In this document: positions 11,653 to 23,894 of the stretch, piece after piece
Position numbering within the stretch: the first letter of the stretch is position 1
Layout of the letters: every line of letters starts with the position of its first letter
Assembly (NCBI GenBank): GCA_026686845.1
Contig: JAIVEN010000028.1
Coordinates: 9,563,001-9,627,000, forward strand
DNA from: Adenanthera pavonina
Taxonomy: Eukaryota > Streptophyta > Magnoliopsida > Fabales > Fabaceae
DNA: 64,000 bases
Reading direction: 5' to 3'
Notes under the pieces: model-generated
What the model saw: only the letters and a program-made list of their open reading frames with translations
Told to the model about the DNA's origin: nothing
Databases searched by the model: none
Position numbers and translations under genes: made by a program

Positions 11653-12427
11653 GTTCTCATGTTTTGGAAAAAGCCCATGAACTATTACCATGTATTCATT
11701 TGTGTGAAAATCATGAAAGAGTAAAGATTGAGATTAAGAGGAATAATAAAAGAAAGAAAAGCTTAAGTGGGGAAAATAAGAGAGTAAATGTCCAAAAAAA
11801 ATGCAAAAAGTGCAAGAGGGGTGAGTAAGAAGAAAAGTGAGAAAAGAAAGAAAAATAGAGAAAAAGAGAAATGAGAGAGCAAAAAGATAAGAGTGGAAAG
11901 ATAATTGAGAGTTGTTTGAGAGGGAGTAAGGATAAGATTAGTTTTACTAAACTTCTTCCCTCTTCTTATGTTCCTTCACTTCATCTTCTTTGTCCTTCTT
12001 ACTTAGTTTCTAATTTTTGTAGTTTATTTCATCCCTCTTTGTGTTATTAAACCTTAGTTCCTCTTGAGTCCAATGTGATAATAAGTCCATTTGATAACTT
12101 AGTGTCTTCTTTCTCTAGTTCATCCATTTATGGCTTTTCATTTCATCCTTATTATGTTTTGTGCCCTCAAATTGTTTCTGGCATCCATCCAATTCGTTTC
12201 ATATTTTATGTATTATGTAAGTCTCAAGAGATATGTGTTTCTTTTTTTGCTACTTATGTGTTTCATAAGTCATGTGCTTTCATGCTCCATTGTCTATTAT
12301 GTTTCATTCTCTTTCTACTTCATTCCATTCTTTTGGTTTTGTGTTAATATGTGCTCCTTTAGTCATTACCTCTCTTTTTTTGTCTTATCATTGTGTATTA
12401 TCATCTAATGTTAAATCTGTCTAGATT
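11653..12427. other. Unclassified low-complexity region
   Basis: Purine-rich (AAGA/GAGA) up to about 11935, then pyrimidine-rich (CTTCTT, TTTCAT). Short ORFs are open only because of the base bias. It is probably the degraded left part of the Gypsy remnant that follows; nothing else is recognised. Confidence 0.4.
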
Positions 12428-12639
12428 TTGAGTTTACTGCATTATGTTCAAATTTGTCCAGATTTCATCCCATATGATCTTTCTCATGCCTTGGTTTCAA
12501 TTAAGTTCTTTTGTGTCAAGTTTTGCCCTCATATCATTCCCCATGAATCTACTAGCACCTTGGTTCCATTTAAATTTTGTTGTTTCAAATTGGTGTTCAA
12601 CTATTTGTTACAGGTTTTAAGTAAGGTTGATGCAACCTC

Positions 12640-13170
12640 TTGTTTTCCAGTCCGTGAAAATGTGTCGTATGTGATTCAAACAAATGAATTGCATAGTAAG
12701 GTTTTTTATCTTGGAGATTGGTTGCAAAAGCTTAAAGCAACATTTAAAACAAATTTGCAACCGAGGGAGAATATTTTCTTCCAAGTTTATGTGAAGATCA
12801 AAGCCACAAAACATCAATTAACTTTGAAAGGTAAGAATGCTCCTTATTATCTATTTGATACTTTTAATATTTCCTTTTCTTTCCATGTAAATTATGGAGA
12901 TTTGTGGATGAATCCTTTCGAAGAGGGAGGGAATGATAGAGTAAGGGCTAGGCATAATTTGTAAGAGCTTGGAGAGGAGCATGGAAAGCTTGGAGGACTT
13001 GATCAAGGTGCTGTACAAAAACAAAGAAAGTAAGTTTAGGAGCCAAAAGACCCATTACAAGGCTTGAGAAGTCCAAAGAATAGAGTAAGGGCCAAAACAA
13101 TGAAGCAAGCTTTAAATGGACTGATCCAAGAGTTGCTATTTTTGGAGCCCAATTTTTTAATTTGAGTTGC
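12640..13170 (+). pseudogene. Gypsy pol C-terminal remnant (third element)
   Basis: The 178-codon open frame 12428-12964 ends in MNPFEEGGNDRVRARHNL. Together with FNISFSFHVNYGDLW just before, this resembles the end of many plant Gypsy polyproteins (FNVSDLSPF...DYGDL.TNPFEEGGND). After the stop at 12962 a frame still reads RVRAKTMKQALNGLIQELL near 13080-13140, which matches the R-x-RAK-x-x-QALNGLIQE motif found close to the 3' LTR in such elements. Upstream of about 12640 similarity fades. It is a terminal fragment without RT or integrase, separate from gypsy 1 and gypsy 2. Confidence 0.55.
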
Positions 13171-14100
13171 AAAACGGAGCCCAAAGACATAATAATGCTT
13201 TTATCTATATAAGGTCCATATCCAAACCTAAAAGGAGCCGATTTGGAAGAGCTAACTTGAAGATACCATATGCTCTACATGTGACCATAAATAGTGACTT
13301 TTTAATAAGATTTTATTAGGAATTTTCATTTATTTTATTTAATTTCCATAAATAAGGCCTTTTGGTCAAAGATTGTGTCTTGAAAATTAAGTTTTCGTTG
13401 TTTCCTATTTTTAAAACTTAGGTTCTAGAATTTTCTATTAGTTTTAGCAAGAAATGTGCTACCTTTTAATTGATTTGAAGAACATTTTGTTTCCTTTTTC
13501 TTTTAGATTATGGTGCCTTCTTTAGGGGATTGATTAGATTTCATTATTTATTTATATTTTTTATTTAATTTCCTTTTTTTTTTCTTTAGCCTAGGGTTTT
13601 GGTTGCCTTTTTCCTCTATATAAGGAGCCACTTATGTACTTTTGCAATGAAGAGAATAATAACAATGAATTTTTAGAACTTATGTTCTTTTCTTGTGAGC
13701 TTTCTCTTGTATCCCTTATATTCTTGAGAGGATTCTTAGACTTATCAAAGAAGTGGTTTTCCTTTGTGGCATCCCAAGGCTAGAGTTCTAAGAAACGGGT
13801 TCTCTTAGGGTCTTATCCCATTGATCAACATATCTTTCCTATTTTCTTGTTATTTTCATGTATTATTTTGTTGTTAATTTTAGATTCATATATTTCCTCT
13901 CCTCATGCTTTCTTTGCTGTTCATGCATCCTTACTTGATTCTAACACGTTCCCGGGCAATTTCCAAGTTGTTAAAGGTTCAATCGAACAAGTTCTGCTTA
14001 GGTCTTTCATCAGTTGTCTTCCCTTTTTTCATGTATTTTCATTTTTAATGCTTGACTAGCCAATGAGTAAAACTTAAAATTAATTTATTTAACAATGTCA
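13171..14100 (+). mobile_element. Probable LTR remnant after the pol fragment
   Basis: Follows the pol C-terminal remnant, as a 3' LTR would. A TATA-like ctctatataagg at about 13614-13625 is followed by 'agccacttatgtac' and a T-rich tract. No terminus or second copy was found, so the boundaries are uncertain and the LTR call is an inference from position and the TATA box. Confidence 0.4.
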
Positions 14101-14817
14101 ATGCAATCAAACAGTATAGACACAAAGCTAGGTTTGGAAGAGAAATAGAGCACCAATATTAATGGAATGTTAGAATTGCTAAAGCAAGAAACCATTAAGT
14201 GCAAGAAATACTTGAAGAATGGATGTGGGGTAGTGCAATTATAGAACTTATGAGAGAGGAAGTGGGAAGTGATAAAGTAGGAAAATTAGAGAATACACAA
14301 ATGTCATCAAGTAATGGAATGCTATGAGATAAATATAAGAATGGGAAAAAAGTCCCCTTCTTGTCTTGGCATGTTCCTTTTGAAAGTAGTAAAATTGATG
14401 AAAGAAAGGGATTTAATTAAAGCTATTCTTTTCTTAATTTTCTCTCTCTCTTTTGCCTTAATTTGAGCTATCTTGATCTCAAAATTCTCTGCAACAAAAT
14501 AATTGCCCTAATTATTTTCAAACAAGTCAAACCTTCATGAGGACTTTTAGGACTTGTAATGTGGCCCAGGTAAATAAGTTCATGAAATGAAATGATATAT
14601 GGCCCAAAAATACCATGCCGCTACTATATCTTTCATCATCTTCCTCTATTGCTTCTTTAACATGATTTTATATTGAAATTCACCTACAAAAAGAGGATCT
14701 TCGAGGTCGTAATATGGTCATGAAAGGCAATATTGTGGGTCTGGTGGAAGGGCACGATGATAGTTTAAGAAGGAATGGATTAAAATGTTCATACATTCAA
14801 TTGCGAAGTATTGCTCT
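14101..14817. other. Unclassified region
   Basis: No gene recognised. Contains A-rich and TTTTCTCTCTC stretches. 14813-14817 (gctct) is the left target duplication of the solo LTR that follows. Confidence 0.4.
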
Positions 14818-15120
14818 TGTAACAACCCTTATTACATTATCCTGAACTTAGTCTTAAGCTAATGGAAAGTGTACTTGATGATATATCCAAGACTCGAGGA
14901 AGGATGAAATGGAAAAAGTAGGAAGAAATGGAGATATAAGCTCCACGTCACGATGAGAAGAACGGCTGTCCCAACAAGTGAGCTGGAACTTGGAAAATAT
15001 TTCGGATAGAATTTACCTATCACCGCGGTGCCAAACCCCAAATTTCTATAAATCAAAAATCACTTTAGTCAGCCAAGATAAGAGTAATAGAGGGAGAAAT
15101 AAGGGAGCTTCGTTAGGGCT

Positions 15121-15270
15121 CCAGTTTTCTGACCTTTAAAGGTGATTTTCAGACCTTGGGAGCTTGTATCTCAATTGGTAAGTGATCTGTCCTTTCCTTC
15201 CAGTTTTCTGACCCTTAGAGGTGATTTTCGGACCTTAGGAGCTTGTATCTCGATTGGTAAGTGATATCTC
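15121..15270 (+). repeat. 79-bp direct tandem duplication in the family B LTR
   Basis: ccagttttctgac starts at 15121 and again at 15200. The units also share 'gtgattttc' and 'gagcttgtatctc.attggtaa'. Other family B copies have one unit. The Copia solo LTR entered the second unit. Confidence 0.8.
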
Positions 15271-17127
15271 TGTTAGCAAGGCTGACTTCCCAAGAGGGGG
15301 GTGAATTGGAAGTCTTAGATTTTTCTGCACAAAGTGAAGTTAGTGAAGATATCAAAGTATAATGAAAACAATGCGTAAAAGAGAGCAAGGTGAAAGGTAG
15401 AGATAAAGAAAAGAGAACTCAGTGATTTATCCTGGTTCGGTCTATTCTCTTGACCTACATCCAGTCCCCAAGACACTTCTTGAGATTTATCCACTATACA
15501 GCAAGAATTTCAGTGGGCTTCTTGCTAAAGCCACATTACATGAGTATGCTCTGTTTCTGAGCTCTCTCACACTCTCCAAGCACTTTCACTATGTGCTTCC
15601 CAATCCCCTTGTGAATACCCCTCACAAGTAAATCTATCTCCAAGATGAAGAGTAGATTGATTACAATGAAATAACTCTCTTGAAAAGAGTAGATATGAAA
15701 GTTTAAGTACAAGTATAGAGTTGAGAGGGTAAAAGCTTTTGAGAAAAGATTCAGCAGAAATTCGGTGTATATTAGTTTTATTCGTTACCCACAACTTCAA
15801 ATGATGTTGTATTTATAGATTTAGGTCTCAAATATCCGTTAGAGACTAAATCTATCCGTTGGGGAAGTTATCCAACGGTTACTCTGAAAAACTATCCGTT
15901 TACCAACCGCATTTAATGTTTCTGACATACTGAAATTCGAATTTTGGTTGGTCAACAGACGAATTTCAAAGGAACCGAAGATTAAAGCTTCCAACGTTAC
16001 AGCACGAAGTTCGTCTGTTCATGAAGTGAAATTCGAATTTTGAAACTTACAAAACATTTTCACAATGTGACATACGAATTTTCAAGAAGAAAGTTTTTCG
16101 GTGAAGTGTGAACAGTATTTTTAATTTTCTACAGTGCCCTTGAAATTCGAATTTTGGAAGCCCAAAATTCGTCTGTTCTCAGTACGAGAAAAGGAGGCAC
16201 AGTAGTTCATTTTCTTCGAAATTTGAATGTTGAAGAGTAAAGTTCGTCTGTCAGAGAGACTCTTTTCAGACTAACTTCATCATTCAAATGTTGCAAGTTC
16301 ACATCATTCGTATGTCAATGTTTCATTTCATCAGACTCAAGAACTTAGCTTCTGAAATTCAAATTTTAATGTTCAAAGTTCGTCTGTCAGAGAGCAGTTT
16401 TGAAACTTAAATCATTCTTGATCTCAGATGAACTTTAACATAGTTTCAGACGAATTTCTTCTATTTTATCAATTTTTGTTTTGTTCAAAATTCGAATTTT
16501 GAAGACTCAAAGTTCGTCTGTTGCAAAGAAACATCTATCAGACTTATATGAAAATTCGAATGTTGGAAGTTCAAAATTCGTCTGTCAGAGAGCATTTATC
16601 AAACTCAATTTCATTTTGATTTCATATGCACTTTGTCATAGTTTCAGACGAATTTCTTTGGTTTTTACAAACTTCATTTTACTTGAAATTCGAATTTTGA
16701 AAGTGTGAAGTTCGTCTGTTAATAAAAGGCTTCTTTCAGACTAGATGAAAATTCAAATTTTGAACAACCAAAATTCGTTTGACAGAGAGCCATCTCTTCA
16801 GACTTATTCAGTTTTAGCTCGAAATTCGAATTTCCAAAGGCAAAGTTCGAATTTCCAACTTGACAGTTTAGCTTAAACTTTCAACCTTCGTCTGTTTATA
16901 GGTGTTTTTCAGATATTTAAAGATTTAACATAAAATCAAAGTTTGAAAACATCTTTTCTTCAAATCAAAATCTTTTACCCAGTCATAACAAAAACTAAAG
17001 ATCCTACAAAAGATCTAACACCAAGAACTCAGAAAATCTTCACTTGAGACAGCTTTGATCTCCTTTGATATCTTCAATCCAAGCTCTTGAATGTTAGTTT
17101 GGAATCATCAAAACTCTTGATTCAACA
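15271..17127 (-). mobile_element. Solo LTR of a Sirevirus-like Copia element (1857 bp)
   Basis: Begins TGTTAGCAAGG and ends TTGATTCAACA, the reverse complement of the LTR ends at 59873 and 61465. Target duplication atctc is perfect (15266-15270 and 17128-17132). No internal region. In its own orientation a TATA-like tataaat lies at 15811-15817. Upstream of that in LTR terms (15930-16900) it carries at least seven copies of the palindrome aaattcgaattt or close variants, interleaved with about eight copies of ttcgtctgt. Minus-strand relative to the Copia element at the right edge. The intact duplication suggests a younger insertion than its host LTR. Confidence 0.9.
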
Positions 17128-19447
17128 ATCTCCTCTCCTCTCCTCTCTTTTTCTCTTCAATTTTGGGTTGAAATCCATAGGAGTATGTTGGATTTCACTT
17201 GGGTTGCATTTTCACGGATTAAAATGCTTGATTTGGCATTGTAAAAGTGTTATGTAGTATTAGGAAGCTTTGGGTATGAGTTTTGGTTGGATTACGATGA
17301 GTTTGAGTGGAACCCTAGGTTGGATATTGTAGTGGGAGTATGAAATTCGAGATGTATGAGGATGATTATGATAACTAAAGCTCGCTAGTATATAATTATA
17401 CCATGGGAACTATGGGATAAACCTAAATGGCTAAATTATCGATTTTGGTTGTTATGAGTATTTTGTTAATTAAAGGTATTATGATTTTATAGTAGTTAAT
17501 TGGCTAATTAGAGGCGTATGGCTCGTGATGGGTGCTCTGGAGGCTTGCCTAAGCCCCTATGTGCATGGCGTCGGTAATCCGAGGTAATCGAGTGTTTGTA
17601 ATATATATGTTATATATTGATATATATATATATACATATATGCATGTCTTTGTTCATACCATGATATCGTTATGTGTATGTATATGGTTTTTTCTATATA
17701 TATACATCGGTATGCACATGGCTAGATGAAGTTCTTGTATATGATGATGATGAGTGTGATATTGTATATGTTCATACATGATTGTAGCATCCACATATGA
17801 TTGCATGCTAGCATGACTATGTTAACGACTATGATGATGATTATATATATTGCTAGAGGCATGTTAGCATGGCATGTACATCACTACCCATGAACATAGT
17901 GAGATGTAGTGGATTGAGAGGTGGTGATAAGATAAGATATGATGATATACGATATGATGACATGATGAAAGATCCTTGCTATCAAATCCTCTCATGCGAC
18001 CAGGAGAGCCAGGTGGCTGTGGACTGTGATATGATTTGAAGGTGATAGGATGGAATATCCTTACCACTAAATCTTCTCCTATGGCCAGAAGAGTTAGGTG
18101 GTAGTGGATTGCACCTTCCCTGAATCACCACTAATTCAAGGTGGTCCAGGAGAAAGAGAGCCACGATCTAATCACTAGTGTGAGCTTTAGCCGAGTACAC
18201 TAGTATGAGGTGAGCTTGGTGATGTTCCAGAATCAATCTTTACCGGCTGTTAGAAGGGAATTACCTATTTGAAATGTCTTGTGATGACACCAGCTCGTGG
18301 TTTTAGCCATGTTTAAGGGAGACTTGTATTGCATGACATTTGATATTGCACGACATTATTTACATATATGTGTGATGTTGATGATACTAGTATATTTGTG
18401 TGTTTGTCCTGGGTACTGAGATATTGTCTCACACCCCCTCCTATGACTAATATTTCAGGTGAAGACTTTGGTACTAGTTCAGAGAAGACTAAGGAGTTGT
18501 AGACCTCTCTGTATTTATGAATTTAAAAGTAATTGGTAGTTATTATTTAGTTTATGTAATATTACATCAAGTAGGTTATGATGGTCTAGTTGCATGTACA
18601 AGCATCCCAGGGTATTATTCAGCATGTGATGCAATAATGTTTGGATGGTATAGATGATTATATGATGATAGTCAAGATGATAGATGATGTAGGAGATGTA
18701 GATATGTGTTAGGAATGAATTATATGTGTATAATAATGATTTGGACCCCGGTATGGGCCATTAATGTAAGAGCAGCTATTTGTGTGATAGAATGGTCATA
18801 TGAGTAAACCCAAAGGGGAGTTTGGGCCATGCATGTGAGTTTTAGGCATATAGCCCATTATGTGAATTTGGAGTTCAAGGGGGTCAAATCTCATAGGAGT
18901 GGTTTCTCTGAGACAAAACCTTCTTAGACAAGTTGGTTAAGCCAAATAGGACCTATGTGAAAGGTCCTTGAGTGGCAAATTGCCTTCGATTGCAAATGGA
19001 GATGTTAAGTATGAGTTTTGGCCAAAAAGTGGCTAAAATAGTGTTAAATGTCCAAAATCTCCATACGGAGTTGGATTCAAGTGAAATGGGTGTCTATAGT
19101 TAGATTGGGATGAAAGTAACCTGTAGGAGTTGGAATTAGGTCAATTGGAGGTCAAAGAACCAAGTTGTATACATCAAAATTTCACCCTAGAGAGTTACAA
19201 ATTGCTGATATTGTATTAGCAGGTGCGCCGTGCCACCAAAAGCCTGGCTAGAGCACCATACACTACTGCCTCTCTGAGGCCACGACATCATTGTAGCTAG
19301 TGGCGGCCCCAACCTATTCTGATGTCAATGGTGTTTTCTTCGAGGTTTGATGTTTTAGAAGTTGAATCTCGAGGTGTTCTAGTTTGGTTTAGCCAATTTT
19401 TGAAATGTTTTGTGAAATATGGAAGTGTGTTGGAGTGAGGCATTACA

Positions 19448-20009
19448 GCTTTAATAATTATTATGTGGACATGAAGAGCGAAAATAAGGATTAAGAAGGA
19501 ATAGATATGAAGGTCGAAACATTCTAGTGAGATCCGCAATGAGAAAGTTACCTTGGTAGTCATGTTAACTTGGAAAATCTTGTGGTCTCTTAATGACTTT
19601 GCTTGGAGAATTCAGTCCTTTTCAGCATAATTTTCTTATTGATTCTCCATATATCGAGGGCGTCCTTTTTTTTTTTTGAGGATTTATCTCATTCATTTCC
19701 CCCATGAGCTTTCCCTTGAGGACTCTATGTTGTTGACTTTTCTTTCTTCAATTTTTTTTCTGTGCACTTATTTTGTTGCTTGTTCTTTTGAATTCGAGGT
19801 CACTCTCTTGTGTCAATTCTCATTGCTTCTTAACTTTAATGTATGTAGAGGGATAGGAAGAATTTTCACAAGCTGAGGATGGATAAAGGTTTAGACCAAG
19901 TTTAAGGAGTTAGAAGAAAAACTTGATCCTCTCTAGATATTTGAATTTTCAGCGTAGAAACATGTTAAAACTACCCACCCCTGGTATTAATCGATTTTGG
20001 GCTAATTAA
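19448..20009. other. Unclassified region between family B LTRs
   Basis: No gene recognised. Contains a T11 run near 19666 and a short open frame at 19676-19876 with no known motif. It may belong to the same unknown sequence as 14101-14817, into which the solo LTR inserted. Confidence 0.35.
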
Positions 20010-21505
20010 AAGATTAGGATCCGAATTGTGTGTGAACAATTATGATTGGGATGGTGATTTGGAGCTCATTGATACATGAAAATGTTGTTGAAACCTTCGG
20101 TAGGGCTTAAATGGTTGAATTATGGATTTTGGATAATTATGCTTTATGTTTAATTGAAGATGTTATTGTATTATAGTGGTTGTTTGGCAATCCGAAAGCT
20201 TGTGAGAACCATGTGTGTGGTGTCGACAATTTAAGGTAAGTGTTGTTCGTGTTATATGTGTTATATATTGATATATATATATGCATGTTCCTATTCATAC
20301 CACAATATTGTTTGTGTATGTATATGGTTTTCTATATATCATAGTATGTACATGGCTATTTGTATATGATGAGTATATGTGATTTTGTAGTATCCCTATT
20401 CCATTGCATGCTAGCATGACCATGATGATGATTATGATGATGATATATATGTTCAGAGGTATGTTAGCATGACATTAACATCATCACCATTGATGCATAC
20501 AGTAAGGTGGATGTTGGGTTGATGATGAGACGTGATATAATGATGATATGAGAAATGATGATAATTGATATGATGTGATGTGATATAATGATATGATGAA
20601 ATATTCTTGTTACTAAATTCTCTCCTATGGTTAGGAGAGACAGGTGGCAGTAGATTTGGGGATATACCTTCCCAAATCATCACCAATTTAGATGGCCCAA
20701 GGGAATGAGAATCATGGTCCAATCACTAGTGTAACCTTTGACCGAGTTGTATTAGTATGAGGCGAGCTTGGTGATGTCCCAAAATCGATCTTCACCGAAT
20801 GTTAGAAGGGAATCACCTATTGTGTATGTATTATATTGTTACTATCTCATGATTCTTGCTTTGTACGAGGGAAAACATGCATACCATGTCATTTTGTATT
20901 GCACTGCACCATATGCATATTTGTTTAGACAAATGATATAGGTTGCCTGTGTTTGTGTTCCCAGTTATTGAGACTCTATCTCATACCTCCTTTCATGACT
21001 AACATTTCAGGTGAATACATTGGCACTAATCCAGAGAAGACAAAGGAGTTGCAGTCTCTTCAACGTCGGGAATATTCAAGTAAATAGTAGTTATGTATTG
21101 TCTATGTTATGAGTATTCCAAATAGGATAGTATATCTATAATTGATATGTGGACAATGATACTATGATGATGATGATTGTATAATATTGTGATGAATAAT
21201 GATATCCGTGATGTTGATGAGGATGTGGAATGCATATGTTCATGTATAGTTGTATGTGTGTTTTGAGCATGTAGCTCATTGTGTAGAATTGGAATTCGAG
21301 GAGGTCAATTCTAGAAGGATTAGTTTCTCTAGAATGAAACATTGATAGACAAGTTGCTTGAGCCTAATAGGACCTGCATGAATGGTCCTTGAGTGCCAAA
21401 TTGCCTTGAGTGGCAATTGGAGGTGGTTGGTTATAAGTTTTGACCAAAAAGTGACTATATCGGTTATGGGTGTCCAAAATCCCCATATAGGAATCAATTA
21501 TGTAT
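20010..21505 (+). mobile_element. Family B LTR fragment
   Basis: Follows the middle and 3' portions of the LTRs at 8263 and 14818 in the same order: 'ggagctcattgatacatgaaaatg', the tatata/gcatg stretch, gcatgctagcatgac (20406) and its partner (20459), 'tgagactctatctcatacc' (20967) and 'tgtccaaaatccccatatagg' (21470). Both termini are missing, so it is truncated at each end. Edges are approximate. Confidence 0.75.
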
Positions 21506-23889
21506 GCGGAAGATGTTAGGTACCCCATAACACTTGTTCATAAAAACAGTTACCTTAAGTTGGTTGCACAAATAAATATGGCTTTTAAAAGTATTTTGAT
21601 TATCCTTTAATTATTCACATGCAAAAATAAAGGAGAGAAAGGAGAGAAAGTAAGAAAATAAAATTTAGAAGATTTGGAAGACAAAATAAGGAAAATAAAT
21701 AAAAATAAAATTAGAAAATAATTATTTATTTACAAAGACAAACTTGACATAAGATAAGAGCTTAGGGACTATATACCTTGTGATAGATATCAAAGTCCAT
21801 ATAGTTCAGATAAAAAAGAGTATCAGTAAGTTGGTATTTTTTTAATTATAATTTCATAATAAGAGGAAAATAATTAAAAATAATTTATCATTTTGCAAAC
21901 AAAATGATTTTCTGAAATTTGGGTTAGTGTGTTTTAATTTGTAAAAGATAATTTAATTTCATATACTTACTTTTATTTTTATTTAATTTTGAAAATATTT
22001 TTTTTATTTTCGGCTTTTGATAATATATTTCTTTTTTTGTCTTTTTTTGAAATTCTTTTTTTATTTTCATCTATTTTATAAAAATAAAATCGATATACCT
22101 GCTTTAGACCCGTTGTCATACCTGATAAGTCGATTCCTTAGTACCTATGGGAGCTCTAAAAACCTCCACGGTACAAAGGTTTTATTATATATTTTAAAGT
22201 AACAGTTTAGAGAATATTATTATTTTTATTTATTTAAAACATTTTGAATTCTTTTCATTTTTAAAACAAACACTTTATAAATAATTGTTCTTTGTTTTTA
22301 TAAACTTATGTCACACGGCTTAACCAATGTGCCTACGTGGACTTATGCAGCAATGTGGTTAGCCAAAATACCTACAAAAGTTCTTGAACTTCTATGGTAT
22401 GGCTATTTTCCAAGTGGTTTATAAACATTTTTTCTAGAAAAATTATATCGAAATTTAAACAATTAGTTGTTGGAACTTACAAACATGAGTGTAAATTAAT
22501 CAACATATATACTTGTAAGGTCCCGCTAACTCACACGACATGTAATCGGCATTTGTCTGCAAAGATTCAAAAACCTTTGTGATAACTCCAAGAAATAACT
22601 ATAAATGTATAAAAGAAACTTAAAGTCATACACAAATTTGTTCGTGTGTGTGCTAGTGTGTATGCTTAAGTAATAATTTATTCCGACATAAAAATTACAA
22701 GGAATAGAGAGAGAAAAAGAATCAAACTATTTTTTCACTTTCAACTGCTCCTCACTTTGTTGTTCCCTTCTTACTTTGATAGAGATGATTTAATCTTTCC
22801 AAAACTTGACTTGATGCTCCAATGATACTCAAAAGACATATTAAGAGGAAGAATTAGAATTAATCTTAAAAGCATTTGAACCAAGATAAAAATGATGTTT
22901 CTTTGCAAGAGAAACAAAGCCAACATTATTTGAGGAGTCTAAACCAATACTCTCGCACAACAGTATGACCACACATTATACTTTCAATCCCCAAAATGAG
23001 AATCAACTTGTGCAGAGTCAAGTTTTCAAATGACTTTTCAAACCAAACCTTGAAGCCAACTTTGCCCAATCATATAACCCCATGTGAGTATTAGCTAAAA
23101 TAGCCCATCCAAAATCAAATCGCTCACCATCTAGGTAATAGTTCCAGCCATTTACTATTAGAATAGTTGTTTAATCAATTTCTGTATTGATTTTTATTGT
23201 TGGGCCAGAAATAGAAATAAAACTAATAATCCACATAGCCCTCCTTCCAAAAAACATAAATCCATTTAATCATACATCAACCCAACCTAGAAAAATTATA
23301 ATTGCTTTGAAACAACAAATATACATACCACCTAACCCAAGCTTTAGAAAGGGGAAAAATCATGAGTATATAGTTCAATTAAGAGCTATAAATAGAGACG
23401 TGACAGATGTAGTGCCTAAAGCAACTTCCTTATGTTGAACCAAGGTCGAAATGGGTATGTCCTTGCTTAAATCAATCCTCATGCGGCAGCAGCATCAAAA
23501 GTAAACATTTCATATAATACCAAAGCATAAAGGATCATGTCTTGAATTAAGTTACTACCATCTACTTCCTAATAGCAAAGATAACTTTATAATGCATATT
23601 CAAGGCCAATGAATGAATTCTTTTAGCTTGGGTATGTTGTAAGGTGCTTTCAATAAAGATTAGGCTTGATAATGGCAAGTTAGTTTGGTGGTTAAAATGT
23701 TATTGCATTAAGAATCTAAAACATACTAAAAGGTGAAGGGATCTTATTCAAAAACTTATGCCCAGAAAGTTTCTCCTCCTAAACAAACAAACCCCTCATA
23801 AACATTTTCTCAAACATTTGGCAAGCAAATAGAGCAACTAGACTTCTCATGAGGACTAGATGTAAAACCAAGGTAGGAAGAAACTTGCA
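21506..23889. other. AT-rich unclassified region
   Basis: No ORF has recognisable motifs. A tgttaggtacccc stretch at 21514 and the 'acctatgggagctctaaaaacctccacgg' stretch near 22140 feel like LTR or leader sequence of an old Gypsy element, but no second copy occurs here to confirm that. The rest is AT-rich with no clear repeat. Confidence 0.35.
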
Positions 23890-23894
23890 ACAAG

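Larger units (their letters stand above)
14818..19447 (+). mobile_element. Solo LTR, family B, split by a Copia solo LTR
   Basis: Starts TGTAACAACCC and ends GGCATTACA. Left flank gctct (14813-14817) and right flank gcttt (19448-19452) match at 4 of 5 bases, so this is a solo LTR with an aged target duplication. Removing the Copia LTR and one duplicate leaves ~2.77 kb, near the other solo copies (2604 and 2501 bp). Same orientation as gypsy 1. Landmarks: ccgcggtgcc near 15025, TATA-like tataaatca near 15047, palindromes gcatgctagcatgac (17803) and gcatgttagcatggc (17859), and 'tgagatattgtctcacaccc' near 18417. Confidence 0.85.

Noticed and set aside
12075..12408. Overlapping ORFs with strongly hydrophobic translations
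   Set aside because: They come from a T-rich, pyrimidine-biased stretch. Phe, Leu and Ser dominate in several frames, with no conserved motif.
17600..17660. Centromere or telomere satellite
   Set aside because: Only short tatata and catgca stretches occur; no telomere-type repeat (tttaggg) or long satellite array was seen anywhere in the window.
22017..22202. ORF of 61 codons, Phe/Leu-rich
   Set aside because: Composition-driven; no second copy and no motif.
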